Under the pieces are notes generated by a model that saw nothing but the letters and a program-made list of their open reading frames with translations, ran no database searches and had not been told where the DNA came from. Position numbers and translations under genes: made by a program. From Cohnella cholangitidis (GTDB lineage: Bacteria > Bacillota > Bacilli > Paenibacillales > Paenibacillaceae): DNA of 64,000 bases. Below, piece by piece: positions 8,088 through 15,806 of the stretch; the first letter of the stretch is position 1, and the number at the start of each line of letters is the position of its first letter. Location: the NCBI RefSeq assembly GCF_014107495.1, contig NZ_CP041969.1, positions 3,211,501 through 3,275,500 on the forward strand. The letters are read 5' to 3'.

Positions 8088-8246
8088 AGCAGGAGCGATT
8101 GGATTTCATGGCAAGATAACCCTACTGCTACGGGAGATAAGTAAGAGTTGTAAAGCAGTATGTAGATCTATAATACAGAGCATGGTGAGATAATCGCCGT
8201 TGCTCTGTATTTTTATACTCGAAGTCAACAGCATGTCAACATTAGG
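8088..8246 (+). repeat. Cassette-boundary repeat, copy R4 (right edge of island)
   Basis: Left block GGAGCGATTGGATTTC, a diverged core, middle block AGTAAGAGTTGTAAAGCAGT, hairpin AATACAGAGCA...TGCTCTGTATT and right block AGTCAACAGCATGTCAAC followed by ATTAGG. It begins 60 bases after the ATPase stop. Its right block overlaps the 3' end of the minus-strand membrane-protein gene. Beyond it the sequence returns to host-like composition. Confidence 0.8.
8172..8214 (+). terminator. Rho-independent terminator inside R4
   Basis: Perfect 11-bp stem AATACAGAGCA / TGCTCTGTATT followed by TTTT. It ends the DUF262-ATPase operon. Confidence 0.8.
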
Positions 8247-8896
8247 TTGCTGAAGGTATTTATAGAACATGGTACTCTTAGCGTATATCCTACGATTAAC
8301 GTGTTGTCCCAGTAGCCATATAAAACAATTTGTTTGGGGACGACCGTGACCGAGGATAAACCCTCAGGGAAGATGTAGTATCTTCGAACATAGCTAATAA
8401 AATCGTCTGGACCTAGAGGTTCATTGGTTAAATGAGCGGTTTTACCAAGAAACCATTCTAAAAACGGATGGGATTGGAAGCGTGCGTGGAGTTCGAGTAT
8501 TTTGCCCGATCGGCGATAGTGCACGATTTTTTCGGACATGTTCAAGAAATCTTCGTCGATGTAGGCGTTACCGCCACGGTGGATAAAGTCACGTACGGCG
8601 GCTTCGTTAGGCGGTATGATCCGGTGTTTGACTTCTGCGACTAGCAAACTACCGAGGAATGCCCAAATCAACGGGATAAGCAGCAAGCAAGCGACGATCC
8701 TCGTCTCGGAGAGCCATTTTTTGCTGAGGTCAAAGAGGATGATCGAGAGAACGGGGAACACGACAAGCAACCCGAAGTGCACGAGAAAAACCGGTGGGAA
8801 AGCGATGATGAAAATCTGCGTGCAAACCCAGTATGTGAGCCACCACAAACCTAATAAAAAGTAGGAGAGAATTAAGACAAATCGGGTTGATCGCAT
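8225..8896 (-). CDS. Integral membrane protein of unknown function, possibly 3'-truncated
   Basis: This 223-residue protein has three hydrophobic segments in the first 90 residues (about 8-28, 33-53 and 68-88) followed by a soluble C-terminal domain of about 130 residues with no recognised motif. GAGGTCC lies 4 bases before the ATG at 8896. Its stop codon (TGA, 8225-8227 on the reverse strand) falls inside the AGTCAAC block of repeat R4, so the final residues SNLMLTCC are encoded by the repeat. That suggests the natural C-terminus was replaced when the island inserted. The start region is partly duplicated upstream of the next gene. I do not recognise the family. Confidence 0.6.
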   Translation of the reverse strand: MRSTRFVLILSYFLLGLWWLTYWVCTQIFIIAFPPVFLVHFGLLVVFPVLSIILFDLSKKWLSETRIVACLLLIPLIWAFLGSLLVAEVKHRIIPPNEAAVRDFIHRGGNAYIDEDFLNMSEKIVHYRRSGKILELHARFQSHPFLEWFLGKTAHLTNEPLGPDDFISYVRRYYIFPEGLSSVTVVPKQIVLYGYWDNTLIVGYTLRVPCSINTFSNLMLTCC

Positions 8897-8955
8897 GATC
8901 GGACCTCGTCAATTTGAATTGGGGTTCTTTTTACAATATCGGGTATATTCTCACG
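8882..8955. repeat. Dispersed repeat, copy A (start region of the membrane-protein gene)
   Basis: About 70 bases, containing GGTTGATCGCATGATCGGAC and CTCGTCAATT, then an AATATCGGGT block. They match 9788-9858. The copy includes the ribosome binding site and first codons of the 223-residue membrane protein. Confidence 0.55.
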
Positions 8956-8976
8956 TTAATTAACAGCGATATTTAA

Positions 8977-9075
8977 ATGCACCGTCGGGCCCTGCATCCG
9001 CAGGAGCCTCTCACCCGCGCGGAGCTGGCGGTGCTGCTGCACCGGATGCTGAAGCAAGCGGGAGTTATCCACTAA
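8977..9075 (+). pseudogene. Remnant of a secreted-enzyme C-terminal domain
   Basis: A 32-codon open frame contains QEPLTRAELAVLLHRMLK and ends GVIH-stop. This resembles the C-terminal end of S-layer-homology-like or endolysin-associated domains of Paenibacillaceae secreted proteins. No ribosome binding site is visible and nothing upstream continues the frame. It is best read as the left-over 3' end of a lost gene. Confidence 0.4.
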
Positions 9076-9088
9076 ATCGTTAGAATTG

Positions 9089-9118
9089 CGAAGGCACCCA
9101 GCCGTTAGGGTGCCTTCG
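9089..9118 (+). terminator. Hairpin, probable terminator
   Basis: A perfect 11-bp stem CGAAGGCACCC / GGGTGCCTTCG without a strong T run. It follows the remnant frame ending at 9075 and lies 3' of the minus-strand DUF1349 gene. Confidence 0.5.
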
Positions 9119-9163
9119 TCGCTATGCTATGTCAATTTCGCCATCCTAACCACCATTGCTAAT

Positions 9164-9784
9164 TTACGCTTCGGATATCCCGAGATTACCCTTGTTAAGT
9201 TCAAAATAATCAAACTGCACCAAACAACCTTCGCCGATAGGGGATTGCGCAACGATACCTACTTTTATCTCGGCAGGGCATTCCATTCCAAAGTACCTTA
9301 CGAGATTCCACTGTTCACCATCCAAGGAATAATGGAAAGCGAAACAATTCCCCGCACGAGCTATCCTCAAGTAAGGTTTAAGTACATCCACTTTTCCCGA
9401 GATACAATCATCGGAAGTTTTTTTCGTAACGACGCTTAGAATGGATGGCTTATTCTCGAAAAACTCATAACACAGCTTAGCCCAATGTTGATCGTCGGCC
9501 ATGACCATCAGACATCCCGAATCATATTGCTGCTTCATATCCACGCTGACTCTTGTAGTCAGATTGAAATCGCCTTGCACTAACGTGTAGAGGAAAGGCG
9601 CTGAAGATTTTACGGCCGCCCCCGAAGGATCGATGAAAAAATCCGCTTCCGCGGGAGCGGAGATAACCAAAGAATGGTTCGCATCTAATCCCCAGCTTTT
9701 CGGTTCGTTTATCCAGTTTAATTCGGGATTTAAGAGTTTGTCGGAACCGTTGTCAAATAAATTCAAAGTTAATCGCTCCTTCAT
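9164..9784 (-). CDS. DUF1349 protein (concanavalin A-like fold)
   Basis: This 206-residue soluble protein has no signal peptide. Motifs of the DUF1349 family are clear: LNPELNWINEP, the acidic FFIDP segment, LVQGDFNLTTRV, YDSGCLMVMADDQHWAKLCYE, SVVTKKTSDDC and FHYSLDGEQWNLVRYFG. The family adopts a concanavalin A-like beta-sandwich and may bind carbohydrate; no enzymatic role is established. The ATG at 9784 has a poor ribosome binding site. AAGGAG lies within codons 2-3 of that frame and is 9 bases before an in-frame TTG (codon 7), which may be the real start. Confidence 0.8.
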   Translation of the reverse strand: MKERLTLNLFDNGSDKLLNPELNWINEPKSWGLDANHSLVISAPAEADFFIDPSGAAVKSSAPFLYTLVQGDFNLTTRVSVDMKQQYDSGCLMVMADDQHWAKLCYEFFENKPSILSVVTKKTSDDCISGKVDVLKPYLRIARAGNCFAFHYSLDGEQWNLVRYFGMECPAEIKVGIVAQSPIGEGCLVQFDYFELNKGNLGISEA

Positions 9785-9787
9785 TCT

Positions 9788-9858
9788 AATTCAGGTTGAT
9801 CGTATGGTCGGACCTCGTCAATTAGACTGCTGGTTTTTATATCGGGTTTATTATGCAA
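9788..9858. repeat. Dispersed repeat, copy B
   Basis: Matches 8882-8955 over about 70 bases (GGTTGATCG, TCGGACCTCGTCAATT, TATCGGGTTTATT). The codon corresponding to the start of the membrane protein is ATA here, so this is a decayed duplicate lying upstream of the DUF1349 gene. Confidence 0.55.
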
Positions 9859-9931
9859 AAATCTAAATCCTAAAAGGAAGGGTTTTTACCCGCCTTTCGG
9901 TCCGAGAGAGGCGTTATCAGAAATACAAAAA

Positions 9932-9950
9932 GGAGCCCGGGAGGGCTCCT
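9932..9950 (-). terminator. Rho-independent terminator of the LPMO locus
   Basis: Stem GGAGCCC / GGGCTCC with a short loop; on the minus strand it is followed by TTTTT. It lies about 40 bases beyond the CBM3 stop codon. Confidence 0.75.
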
Positions 9951-9989
9951 CGTACTGTTTTTATTCGACTTTTATTATGGAGCGGTACC

Positions 9990-10709
9990 TCAAACCAAAG
10001 TTCCGTTCTGATACAGCGTGACATGATCCCAGTTGGCGTAAGAGGTTTTCGTCGAATCGAAAGAATAGTCGTTGGCTTCGTTGAAGTTCGACCAGTCGGC
10101 TTTGGCCATGCGCAGCTGAATGTCGCCCGTTTGTCCGCCTGCCGCGATCGAACCTGCGCCTGCGGTGAAGCCCAGTTCAACATACGTGTCCGTATTGGTG
10201 CCGGATGCGCTTACGAACGTCATAGTTATGTTGCTTCCGCCGATCTGCGCCCAATCGATGAAGGCGTTCAAGGCGGCCGTTCCGTCTTTCGTGAAGTAGT
10301 ACCGAATTTTGACCGTGCTAAGGCTAACGGCTGATGTGCCTGTGTTCTTGATGTTCAAATGAGGCTTGATTTGGTTGTCCGTGGCATTCGTATCGCCGGC
10401 TTTGTATTGGACGACAAGGCTGCCCGTTCCGGTGCTGCCGCCTGCCGGCGTCGCGCTTGCCTGTGCGGAGTTCGCGCTCTCGCCCGCGCTATTGGACGCG
10501 CTGACGACATAATAGTAAGCTGTGCCGTTCGTCAGGCCCGTGTTCGTGTAGCTCGTCGCCGTAACGCCGGTCGCTACGATCGTGTAAGGTCCGCCGCTCG
10601 TCGTTGCACGCTTCACCGTGTAGCTCGTCGCTCCTGCGGATGCCGTCCAGCTCAATGTAACTTGAGCATTGCCCGCAGTTGCCGTCAGCCCCGCAGGAGC
10701 CGCAGGCAC
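9990..10709 (-). pseudogene. Detached FN3-CBM3 C-terminal part of the LPMO
   Basis: The frame encodes one fibronectin type III module (PAAPAGLTATAGNAQ to ANSAQASA, about 95 residues), a Gly/Thr linker and a family 3 cellulose-binding module (VVQYKAGDTNATDNQIKPH to the end). It continues the LPMO protein in another frame; no ribosome binding site supports the internal GTG. If expression depends on the upstream gene, the CBM3 is lost. CBM3 modules bind crystalline cellulose or chitin and anchor the enzyme to the polymer. Confidence 0.7.
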
Positions 10710-11016
10710 GGTCGGTGACGTTACCGGACCGACGCGCTTGCCTGTGCGGAGTTCGGGCTCTCGCCCGCGCTATTGGACGCGCTGATGACATAATAATAAG
10801 CCGTGCCGTTCGTCAGCCCCGTATTCGTGTAGCTCGTCGTCGTAACGCCGGTCGCTACGATCGTGTAAGGTCCGCCGCTCGTCGTTGCACGCTTCACCGT
10901 GTAGCTCGTCGCTCCTGCGGATGCCGTCCAGCTCAATGTAACTTGAGCATTGCCCGCAGTAGCCGTCAGCCCCGCAGGAGCCGCAGGCACGGTCGGTGAC
11001 GTTACCGGACCGATGA
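10455..11016 (-). repeat. Tandem duplication of an FN3-coding unit, 281-bp period
   Basis: Bases 10455-10735 and 10736-11016 are near-identical copies of one FN3 module with its GPVTSPTVP linker. Only around ten substitutions are visible. The period (281) is not a multiple of three, so passing from the first to the second copy changes frame and gives the premature SVR-stop of the LPMO. Confidence 0.75.
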
Positions 11017-11815
11017 GCTGCCATACTTCATTCGTTCCGGGCGTCTGGCCTAAGGTATACCATCTGGCTTGCCAGACGTTACCGCTATAGACGACTTGTT
11101 CGCCGGTATTATACGGGCGAATCGAGCTCCAGTCGCGGATTGCGCCAAAGCGATTCGGATCGCCGGGGAAACCCGGGGCCGGAGTGGTCGGTTGCGAAAG
11201 ATCGCGCGTCAGGTTCACGTCCATCGCTTGATAGAAGGCGTTGACCGTATCGAAGATATCCCATACCGCGACAATGACATGGTAGCCTTCCCGATCGTTC
11301 GGGATGAAGCAGTCATTGGAGAGATCCACCGGCGGGATGGCGCCGTTATCCTCATAGCGGCAGAACTTCTCAAGATCGGCGCGTGCCAGAGGCTTGTTCG
11401 GATCCCAACCCGGCTTCGTAATGTAATAGTCCCAATAGTTGGTGCTGTGATTGGCGACCAAATTCCATTGGAAAGTATGAGGTCCGCCGCTCAGGTTGAC
11501 TTTGGTCCAGCGGGTCATGGATTGCGCATCCAATGGCGGGTACTTGCCTCCGCCGGCGATCTGGCCGTCCGGAACCCCGATTTCCGGGAAGTCCCCGCGA
11601 CCTTCTACGCTCCAAGGCTCGTACTGTACCGGACCGCAATCCGTGTTTTGCCCGCTCATGCACAAGTCCGCGCGACTGCCTATCAATCTACCGTGCGCCG
11701 AAGCGCGGTCCGCAAACAGCAGCGAACAAATCAAAACGAGCAGCAGAGCGCCTGTCCCCATCAAGAGCATCATGGCTCTAGAGGGTTGTTGCTTCAATGT
11801 TTCTTGAACCGACAT
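10721..11815 (-). CDS. AA10 lytic polysaccharide monooxygenase with CBM5/12 and FN3
   Basis: A secreted copper monooxygenase that oxidatively cleaves chitin or cellulose. A long signal peptide (TM about residues 14-36) ends in DRASA, giving mature HGRLIGSRADLC with the essential N-terminal His of the copper histidine brace. The second brace His is in VANHSTNYWDYYITKPGWDP. The catalytic domain runs to about residue 205. A CBM5/12 chitin-binding module (WSSIRPYNTGEQVVY to NEVWQLIG) and one FN3 module follow. The frame then ends in SVR-stop because of the 281-bp duplication. The start is ATG 11815, 6 bases after GGGAGGAG; an upstream in-frame ATG overlaps that site. The intact domain set suggests this shortened enzyme can still be secreted and active. 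Confidence 0.85.
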   Translation of the reverse strand: MSVQETLKQQPSRAMMLLMGTGALLLVLICSLLFADRASAHGRLIGSRADLCMSGQNTDCGPVQYEPWSVEGRGDFPEIGVPDGQIAGGGKYPPLDAQSMTRWTKVNLSGGPHTFQWNLVANHSTNYWDYYITKPGWDPNKPLARADLEKFCRYEDNGAIPPVDLSNDCFIPNDREGYHVIVAVWDIFDTVNAFYQAMDVNLTRDLSQPTTPAPGFPGDPNRFGAIRDWSSIRPYNTGEQVVYSGNVWQARWYTLGQTPGTNEVWQLIGPVTSPTVPAAPAGLTATAGNAQVTLSWTASAGATSYTVKRATTSGGPYTIVATGVTTTSYTNTGLTNGTAYYYVISASNSAGESPNSAQASASVR

Positions 11816-11833
11816 CACAATCTCCTCCCTCAT

Positions 11834-12130
11834 TCATAGATTTCAAAACGGAAGCAAGCATTTCCCGGAATGAAATCACCTCCTTTAGTGAAACTCTACA
11901 AATTTAAAGTGCGTGATCAACTATTAGTATCAGCATTTAGTCTAGAAACTAGCAAAAATACACAATAAAACCGTAAAGCGGATGGAAGAGGGCTAGCAAC
12001 TGACGTTAATTCAATTTTACACCCGCCTACCCCTATGAAATGCTCTTTTGGTAACCAAAACTATGCCCAAATGTGACCTGTTGCGAGCCCGCCCTGAAAT
12101 CGCTTTAAGTTCATCCGGTTTAATCAAAGA
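11834..12130. other. Intergenic region upstream of the LPMO
   Basis: No gene is supported here. On the minus strand a perfect AAAGGAGGTGA sequence lies about 60 bases before the LPMO start, but only a very short frame follows it. The part around 11900-12000 is A+T rich and probably holds the LPMO promoter; no clear box pair was identified. Confidence 0.4.
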
Positions 12131-12174
12131 AAGAGCCGGATCCCCCTCGCTGAAATCGGGAGCTTCCGGCTCTT
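12131..12174 (-). terminator. Rho-independent terminator
   Basis: Stem AAGAGCCGGA / TCCGGCTCTT; on the minus strand it is followed by TCTTTGATT. It ends the small-protein gene at 12192-12482. Confidence 0.65.
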
Positions 12175-12191
12175 CGCCATTCCTATTCGCA

Positions 12192-12482
12192 TCAGAAACA
12201 CGAAAACGATTCGATGCTCTGAAGGTCGAGGCCCGTGTAAATCCAAATGAAACCGTTCCAACGAAATCCCGCGACCGATGTCCGGCCGACGAAGACAGGG
12301 TAAAACCAGAAGTTTGTTCCATTGCGCTGCCAAATATACGTATAGCGGAACAAGCAGCGGGATATTGCACCCGGGTCAACGGCAAACGTCGTTGCGAGGG
12401 GCTTCGGCGGAATCGTCTGGGGCGGCGGCGATGAAGGGGATTGCTGCCCGCCTTGCGGTCCGAAGGGAGGCGTAAAGGCCAT
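12192..12482 (-). CDS. Small conserved Bacillales protein of unknown function
   Basis: A 96-residue protein with a Pro/Gln/Gly-rich N-terminus (AFTPPFGPQGGQQSPSSPPP) and a compact aromatic C-terminal domain: AVDPGAISRCLFRYTYIW, GTNFWFYPVFVGRTSVAG, WNGFIWIYTGLDL, SIESFSCF. Similar small proteins are common in spore-forming Bacillales, but I know of no function. Two ATGs lie 6 bases apart. The second (12482) is better placed, 8 bases after AAGGAG; the first would be only 2 bases from it. Confidence 0.7.
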   Translation of the reverse strand: MAFTPPFGPQGGQQSPSSPPPQTIPPKPLATTFAVDPGAISRCLFRYTYIWQRNGTNFWFYPVFVGRTSVAGFRWNGFIWIYTGLDLQSIESFSCF

Positions 12483-12520
12483 GTTCATCTCTCCTTATTT
12501 AGTCGACTTTCATTGCAGCC

Positions 12521-12841
12521 TTAGAGTAGCGAGATGGTGAGAAGGTTAAACAGAACAAGAGGCAGCACGAGGTCGTTAAAAGCGTTGGGGGGACTTGGAC
12601 TTGGGAAGAAGGCGCGATCGTAACCCTCATTCGATTGACTTAAGTAAAGAATGCCTCTGTCGCAATGAACGATGCGCCCTTCGAAGACGTCCCCGTGTAC
12701 GGTCTCGACCTTCACCAGTCTATTGGCGTGGCGAGCGCATAACTGATGAAGATGGTTGCCTACGGATTGCAATGCTTGACGAACCTGGGGTTCGCACTGA
12801 TAGATTCGCGTCTGTTCAAATGCCGTGTTTTTCGAATTCAT
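12521..12841 (-). CDS. Small hypothetical protein with an Sm-like segment
   Basis: A 106-residue protein. Residues about 25-70 (ALQSVGNHLHQLCARH, RLVKVETVHGDVFEGRIV, DRGILYLS) have the alternating pattern of a small beta-barrel of the YuzF/DUF2642 sort. A Pro/Ser-rich linker and a hydrophobic C-terminal stretch (DLVLPLVLFNLLTISLL) follow. ATG 12841 has GGAGGG 7 bases upstream; an upstream in-frame ATG overlaps that site. It lies next to another small spore-former-type gene on the same strand. Function unknown. Confidence 0.6.
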   Translation of the reverse strand: MNSKNTAFEQTRIYQCEPQVRQALQSVGNHLHQLCARHANRLVKVETVHGDVFEGRIVHCDRGILYLSQSNEGYDRAFFPSPSPPNAFNDLVLPLVLFNLLTISLL

Positions 12842-13008
12842 CACAAGTCCCTCCGTCATTTTCGAACATGGGTTAGTCTATGCGAAAGCCCAGTTCGACG
12901 TTACGCCAATGTGCTCGTTGAGCTTCAAGTTCCTGTTTCCAAATAAGAGGTTAACTGCTATCGTAAGGGGGGAAGCGGAATCGTTATATTATTTTGCGGA
13001 GGTGCATC

Positions 13009-14025
13009 ATGAAAGTCCTATTTATCGGAGGAACGGGAACGATTAGCTCTGCGATCACTCGGCAGCTGTTGGACAAAGGGGACGAGCTTTACCTTCTGAA
13101 TAGGGGTACCCGAAATGATGCTTTGCCGGCGGGCGTAAATATCCTTAAAGCGGATATTAATGATGAAGCCGCCGTATCGAAGTTGATTGAAAACTTGGAG
13201 TTTGATGTCGTCGCGGATTTTATAGCATTCGTGCCGGCCCAGTTGGAAAGGGATTATCGACTGTTTAACGGTAAAACGAAGCAATTTATGTTCATTAGCT
13301 CGGCTTCCGCATACCAAACGCCGTTGTCCGATTATAGAATTACGGAGGGAACTCCTTTATCCAATCCTTATTGGGAATATTCGAGAAACAAAATCGCCTG
13401 CGAAGATTATTTAATGAAGCAGTATCGCGAGAATGGATTTCCGATCACGATCGTTAGGCCAAGTCACACGTATGATGAACGTTCCATTCCGCTCGGGGTA
13501 CATGGAAGCAAGGGGTCTTGGCAGGTTGCCAAGCGCATGTTGGAGAACAAACCCGTCATTATTCATGGAGACGGGACTTCTCTATGGACGATGACGCACA
13601 ATAGCGACTTTGCTAAAGGATTTATTGGGCTTATGGGTAACATTCACGCGATCGGGGAATCCGTTCATATCACTTCGGACGAGACCGTGACCTGGAACCA
13701 GATTTATGAGATCATTGCCGATGCGCTTGGAGTTAAGCTCAAAGCCGTCCATGTTTCATCGGAATTTCTGGCTGCCTGCAGCAAAGAGGATTATAGGGGC
13801 GGATTGCTGGGAGATAAAGCGAATTCCGTCGTTTTCGATAATTCGAAGCTCAAACGGCTCGTTCCCGAATTCGTTGCGACGACTCGGTTAGACCAAGGGA
13901 TTAAGCAGACGATCAAAAACATTTTAGCCCATCCCGAGCTTCAAAAAGAAGATAAGGATTTCGATATTTGGTGCGACAAGGTTGTTGGTGCATTAGAAGC
14001 CGCCTTAAAGACGATAAACGAATAA
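13009..14025 (+). CDS. NAD-dependent epimerase/dehydratase family protein
   Basis: A 338-residue extended short-chain dehydrogenase. The Rossmann motif VLFIGGTGTISSAI is at the N-terminus; DINDEAAVSKLI and the FISSASAY strand follow. The catalytic pattern YSRNKIACE (Tyr-x3-Lys) lies near residue 125. VRPSHTYDERS and the sugar-nucleotide-type WQVAKRML region follow. The substrate cannot be told. The start is ATG 13009 with GGAGGTG 4 bases before it. A terminator follows directly, so it is monocistronic. Confidence 0.85.
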   Translation: MKVLFIGGTGTISSAITRQLLDKGDELYLLNRGTRNDALPAGVNILKADINDEAAVSKLIENLEFDVVADFIAFVPAQLERDYRLFNGKTKQFMFISSASAYQTPLSDYRITEGTPLSNPYWEYSRNKIACEDYLMKQYRENGFPITIVRPSHTYDERSIPLGVHGSKGSWQVAKRMLENKPVIIHGDGTSLWTMTHNSDFAKGFIGLMGNIHAIGESVHITSDETVTWNQIYEIIADALGVKLKAVHVSSEFLAACSKEDYRGGLLGDKANSVVFDNSKLKRLVPEFVATTRLDQGIKQTIKNILAHPELQKEDKDFDIWCDKVVGALEAALKTINE

Positions 14026-14036
14026 GCTTTAATCCC

Positions 14037-14073
14037 AAAGTCCGCTCTTGCAACTGCGCAGGGTGGACTTTTT
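14037..14073 (+). terminator. Rho-independent terminator
   Basis: Stem AAAGTCC / GGACTTT with an inner loop, ending in TTTTT. It ends the epimerase gene. Confidence 0.7.
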
Positions 14074-14130
14074 GATAGCGATCAAGTGATATAATCACGG
14101 TAGACTGTTGATCTTAGAAGGGTGATAGCC

Positions 14131-15705
14131 ATGAGCGTAATTCGTTTGGAGAACGTTACTAAGAGGTATGAAGAGACCATGATTTTTAGGGATATTTATT
14201 TTCGCTTGAGCCAAGGGGAGCGTATCGGCTTGATCGGACGGAACGGTGCCGGTAAGTCGACGGTTTTCAAGTTGATCTTGGGCAAGGAGGAGCCGACGTC
14301 CGGGAAAGTAGAAATAGACCCTCAAGTGAAGATAGGGTACTTCTCGCAATTCTCGGAAATGCGCGGAAGCCTGTCTGTTCAGCAAGAGTTGGAAATGTGC
14401 TTCGAGCAGGTTGCTCTTATCGAAAGGGAGCTTCAGGAAGTCGGGGAAAAGCTGGGTTTGGTCGCCGATGACGGAGAGATGGATGCGCTGCTCGCGAGAC
14501 AGGCGGAGCTATTCGAACAAATGGAGCATTTGGATGGCTGGAACGTATCCGTCGAGATTAACACGGTTCTGACGAAACTGGGGTTCAACGAGAGATCGCG
14601 CCATCAACCTATCGATGAATTGTCCGGGGGCTGGAGAAACCGTGCCGCGCTCGCGAAAATGCTAATCGAGTCGCCTGACGTCGTCTTGCTCGACGAACCG
14701 ACGAATTATTTGGATATGGAAGGGATAGCGTGGCTGGAGCAGTGGTTGTACCGGTTCAAAGGCGCCATGATTCTAGTATCGCATGATCGGCAATTTATCG
14801 ACAAAGTGGTCACGCGAACGATCGAGATCGAGAACTATCATTTTCAGGAATACGAAGGGAATTACACCGATTATATCCGCAAGAAGAAAATGCGCAAGAA
14901 GGAGCTGGACCGTCAGTTCGAGTGGGAGGAAGAGCTTCTCCTCATGGAGTCGGAAGCGATCGACGACCGGGCGAGCAGGAAATCCGGCTCTAAGGACCGG
15001 CTCTCCCGCAAACTGGCGGATAACAAGAAGCGGATAGAGCCGCACCCCGTAAACGTTCTGATCACGGATATTTACGAGAGGTTGCGCTTTCCGGACAAGC
15101 TATGCGAAGTGAAGAACATCGGACAAACCTACGAAGACCGGCAGATCTTCCGGAACGTCAGCTTCGATATTCAGAAGGAAGATCGCATAGTCATCGCGGG
15201 CCCGAACGGAAGCGGGAAGTCCACGCTCATTAAGGCGCTTACGGGACAGGAGAAGCCCGAATCCGGCGAGGTGGTCTGGGAGAAGGGCGTCAGCTATGCC
15301 TACTTCAACCGGATGTGGGAGGAACTTAATCCTAAGGATACCGTCAGCCACGCGGTGAATACTTACGGATTAGGACTGGACGCCCCGCGGAAAAAGGTAA
15401 ACAAATTCCTGTCCATGCTGCAATTCTCGGAGATGGATCTGAGCAAGACCATCGGCAGCCTATCCGGCGGACAGATGGCGCGGGTCGCGCTAGCGAAATG
15501 CCTTCTCTCGGGCGCCGCGGTCATCATCTTGGACGAGCCGACCAACCATCTTGATCTCACGAGCATTCAGGTCATGGAGCAGGCGTTGATCCATTTTCCC
15601 GGCGCCGTCGTTACGGTAAGCCATGATCGGTTTTTTATCGATAAAATAGGGACCAAAATGTTGACGTTCGATCCGGTAGCGGGAGTAAGCGAGCAGAACC
15701 TGTAA
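14131..15705 (+). CDS. ABC-F family ATP-binding protein
   Basis: A 524-residue soluble protein with two ABC cassettes and no membrane segments. Cassette 1: Walker A GLIGRNGAGKST (about residue 35), signature LSGGWRNRAALAK, Walker B VVLLDEPTNYLD (about 185). Cassette 2: GPNGSGKST (about 360), LSGGQMARVALAK and VIILDEPTNHLD (about 465). Between them lies a charged linker rich in Lys/Glu (about residues 245-305), the P-site tRNA interaction motif of ABC-F proteins. These proteins act on ribosomes as translation factors or antibiotic-protection proteins; the subgroup was not resolved. Start ATG 14131 with AGGGTGA upstream. Confidence 0.85.
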   Translation: MSVIRLENVTKRYEETMIFRDIYFRLSQGERIGLIGRNGAGKSTVFKLILGKEEPTSGKVEIDPQVKIGYFSQFSEMRGSLSVQQELEMCFEQVALIERELQEVGEKLGLVADDGEMDALLARQAELFEQMEHLDGWNVSVEINTVLTKLGFNERSRHQPIDELSGGWRNRAALAKMLIESPDVVLLDEPTNYLDMEGIAWLEQWLYRFKGAMILVSHDRQFIDKVVTRTIEIENYHFQEYEGNYTDYIRKKKMRKKELDRQFEWEEELLLMESEAIDDRASRKSGSKDRLSRKLADNKKRIEPHPVNVLITDIYERLRFPDKLCEVKNIGQTYEDRQIFRNVSFDIQKEDRIVIAGPNGSGKSTLIKALTGQEKPESGEVVWEKGVSYAYFNRMWEELNPKDTVSHAVNTYGLGLDAPRKKVNKFLSMLQFSEMDLSKTIGSLSGGQMARVALAKCLLSGAAVIILDEPTNHLDLTSIQVMEQALIHFPGAVVTVSHDRFFIDKIGTKMLTFDPVAGVSEQNL

Positions 15706-15806
15706 AGACGTGGACGGGCGAGAGTTCGGCTTAGTGCAACCCGGCCGCCGCGACCGGTCCGATGACTGACCGATCGTTGGCGATCTTGCGCTTGCTTATC
15801 CCTCGT

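Noticed and set aside
1926..8246. Class 1-type integron or retron
   Set aside because: No integron integrase or reverse transcriptase is present, and the repeats do not show attC core sites that I can recognise; the likeness is only in gene-plus-3'-repeat layout.
10359..10999. Plus-strand Arg-rich ORFs opposite the FN3 repeats
   Set aside because: Antisense shadows of the high-GC FN3 coding repeats.
11069..11839. 256-residue plus-strand ORF opposite the LPMO
   Set aside because: The LPMO reading on the minus strand has signal peptide, histidine brace and ribosome binding site; the plus frame has none.
11840..11900. Leader peptide upstream of the LPMO
   Set aside because: A perfect Shine-Dalgarno-like sequence exists, but the nearest ATG is 14 bases away and the frame has no leader-like features.
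12048..12434. Plus-strand ORF of 128 residues
   Set aside because: Overlaps a terminator and the well-supported minus-strand small protein; no family motif.
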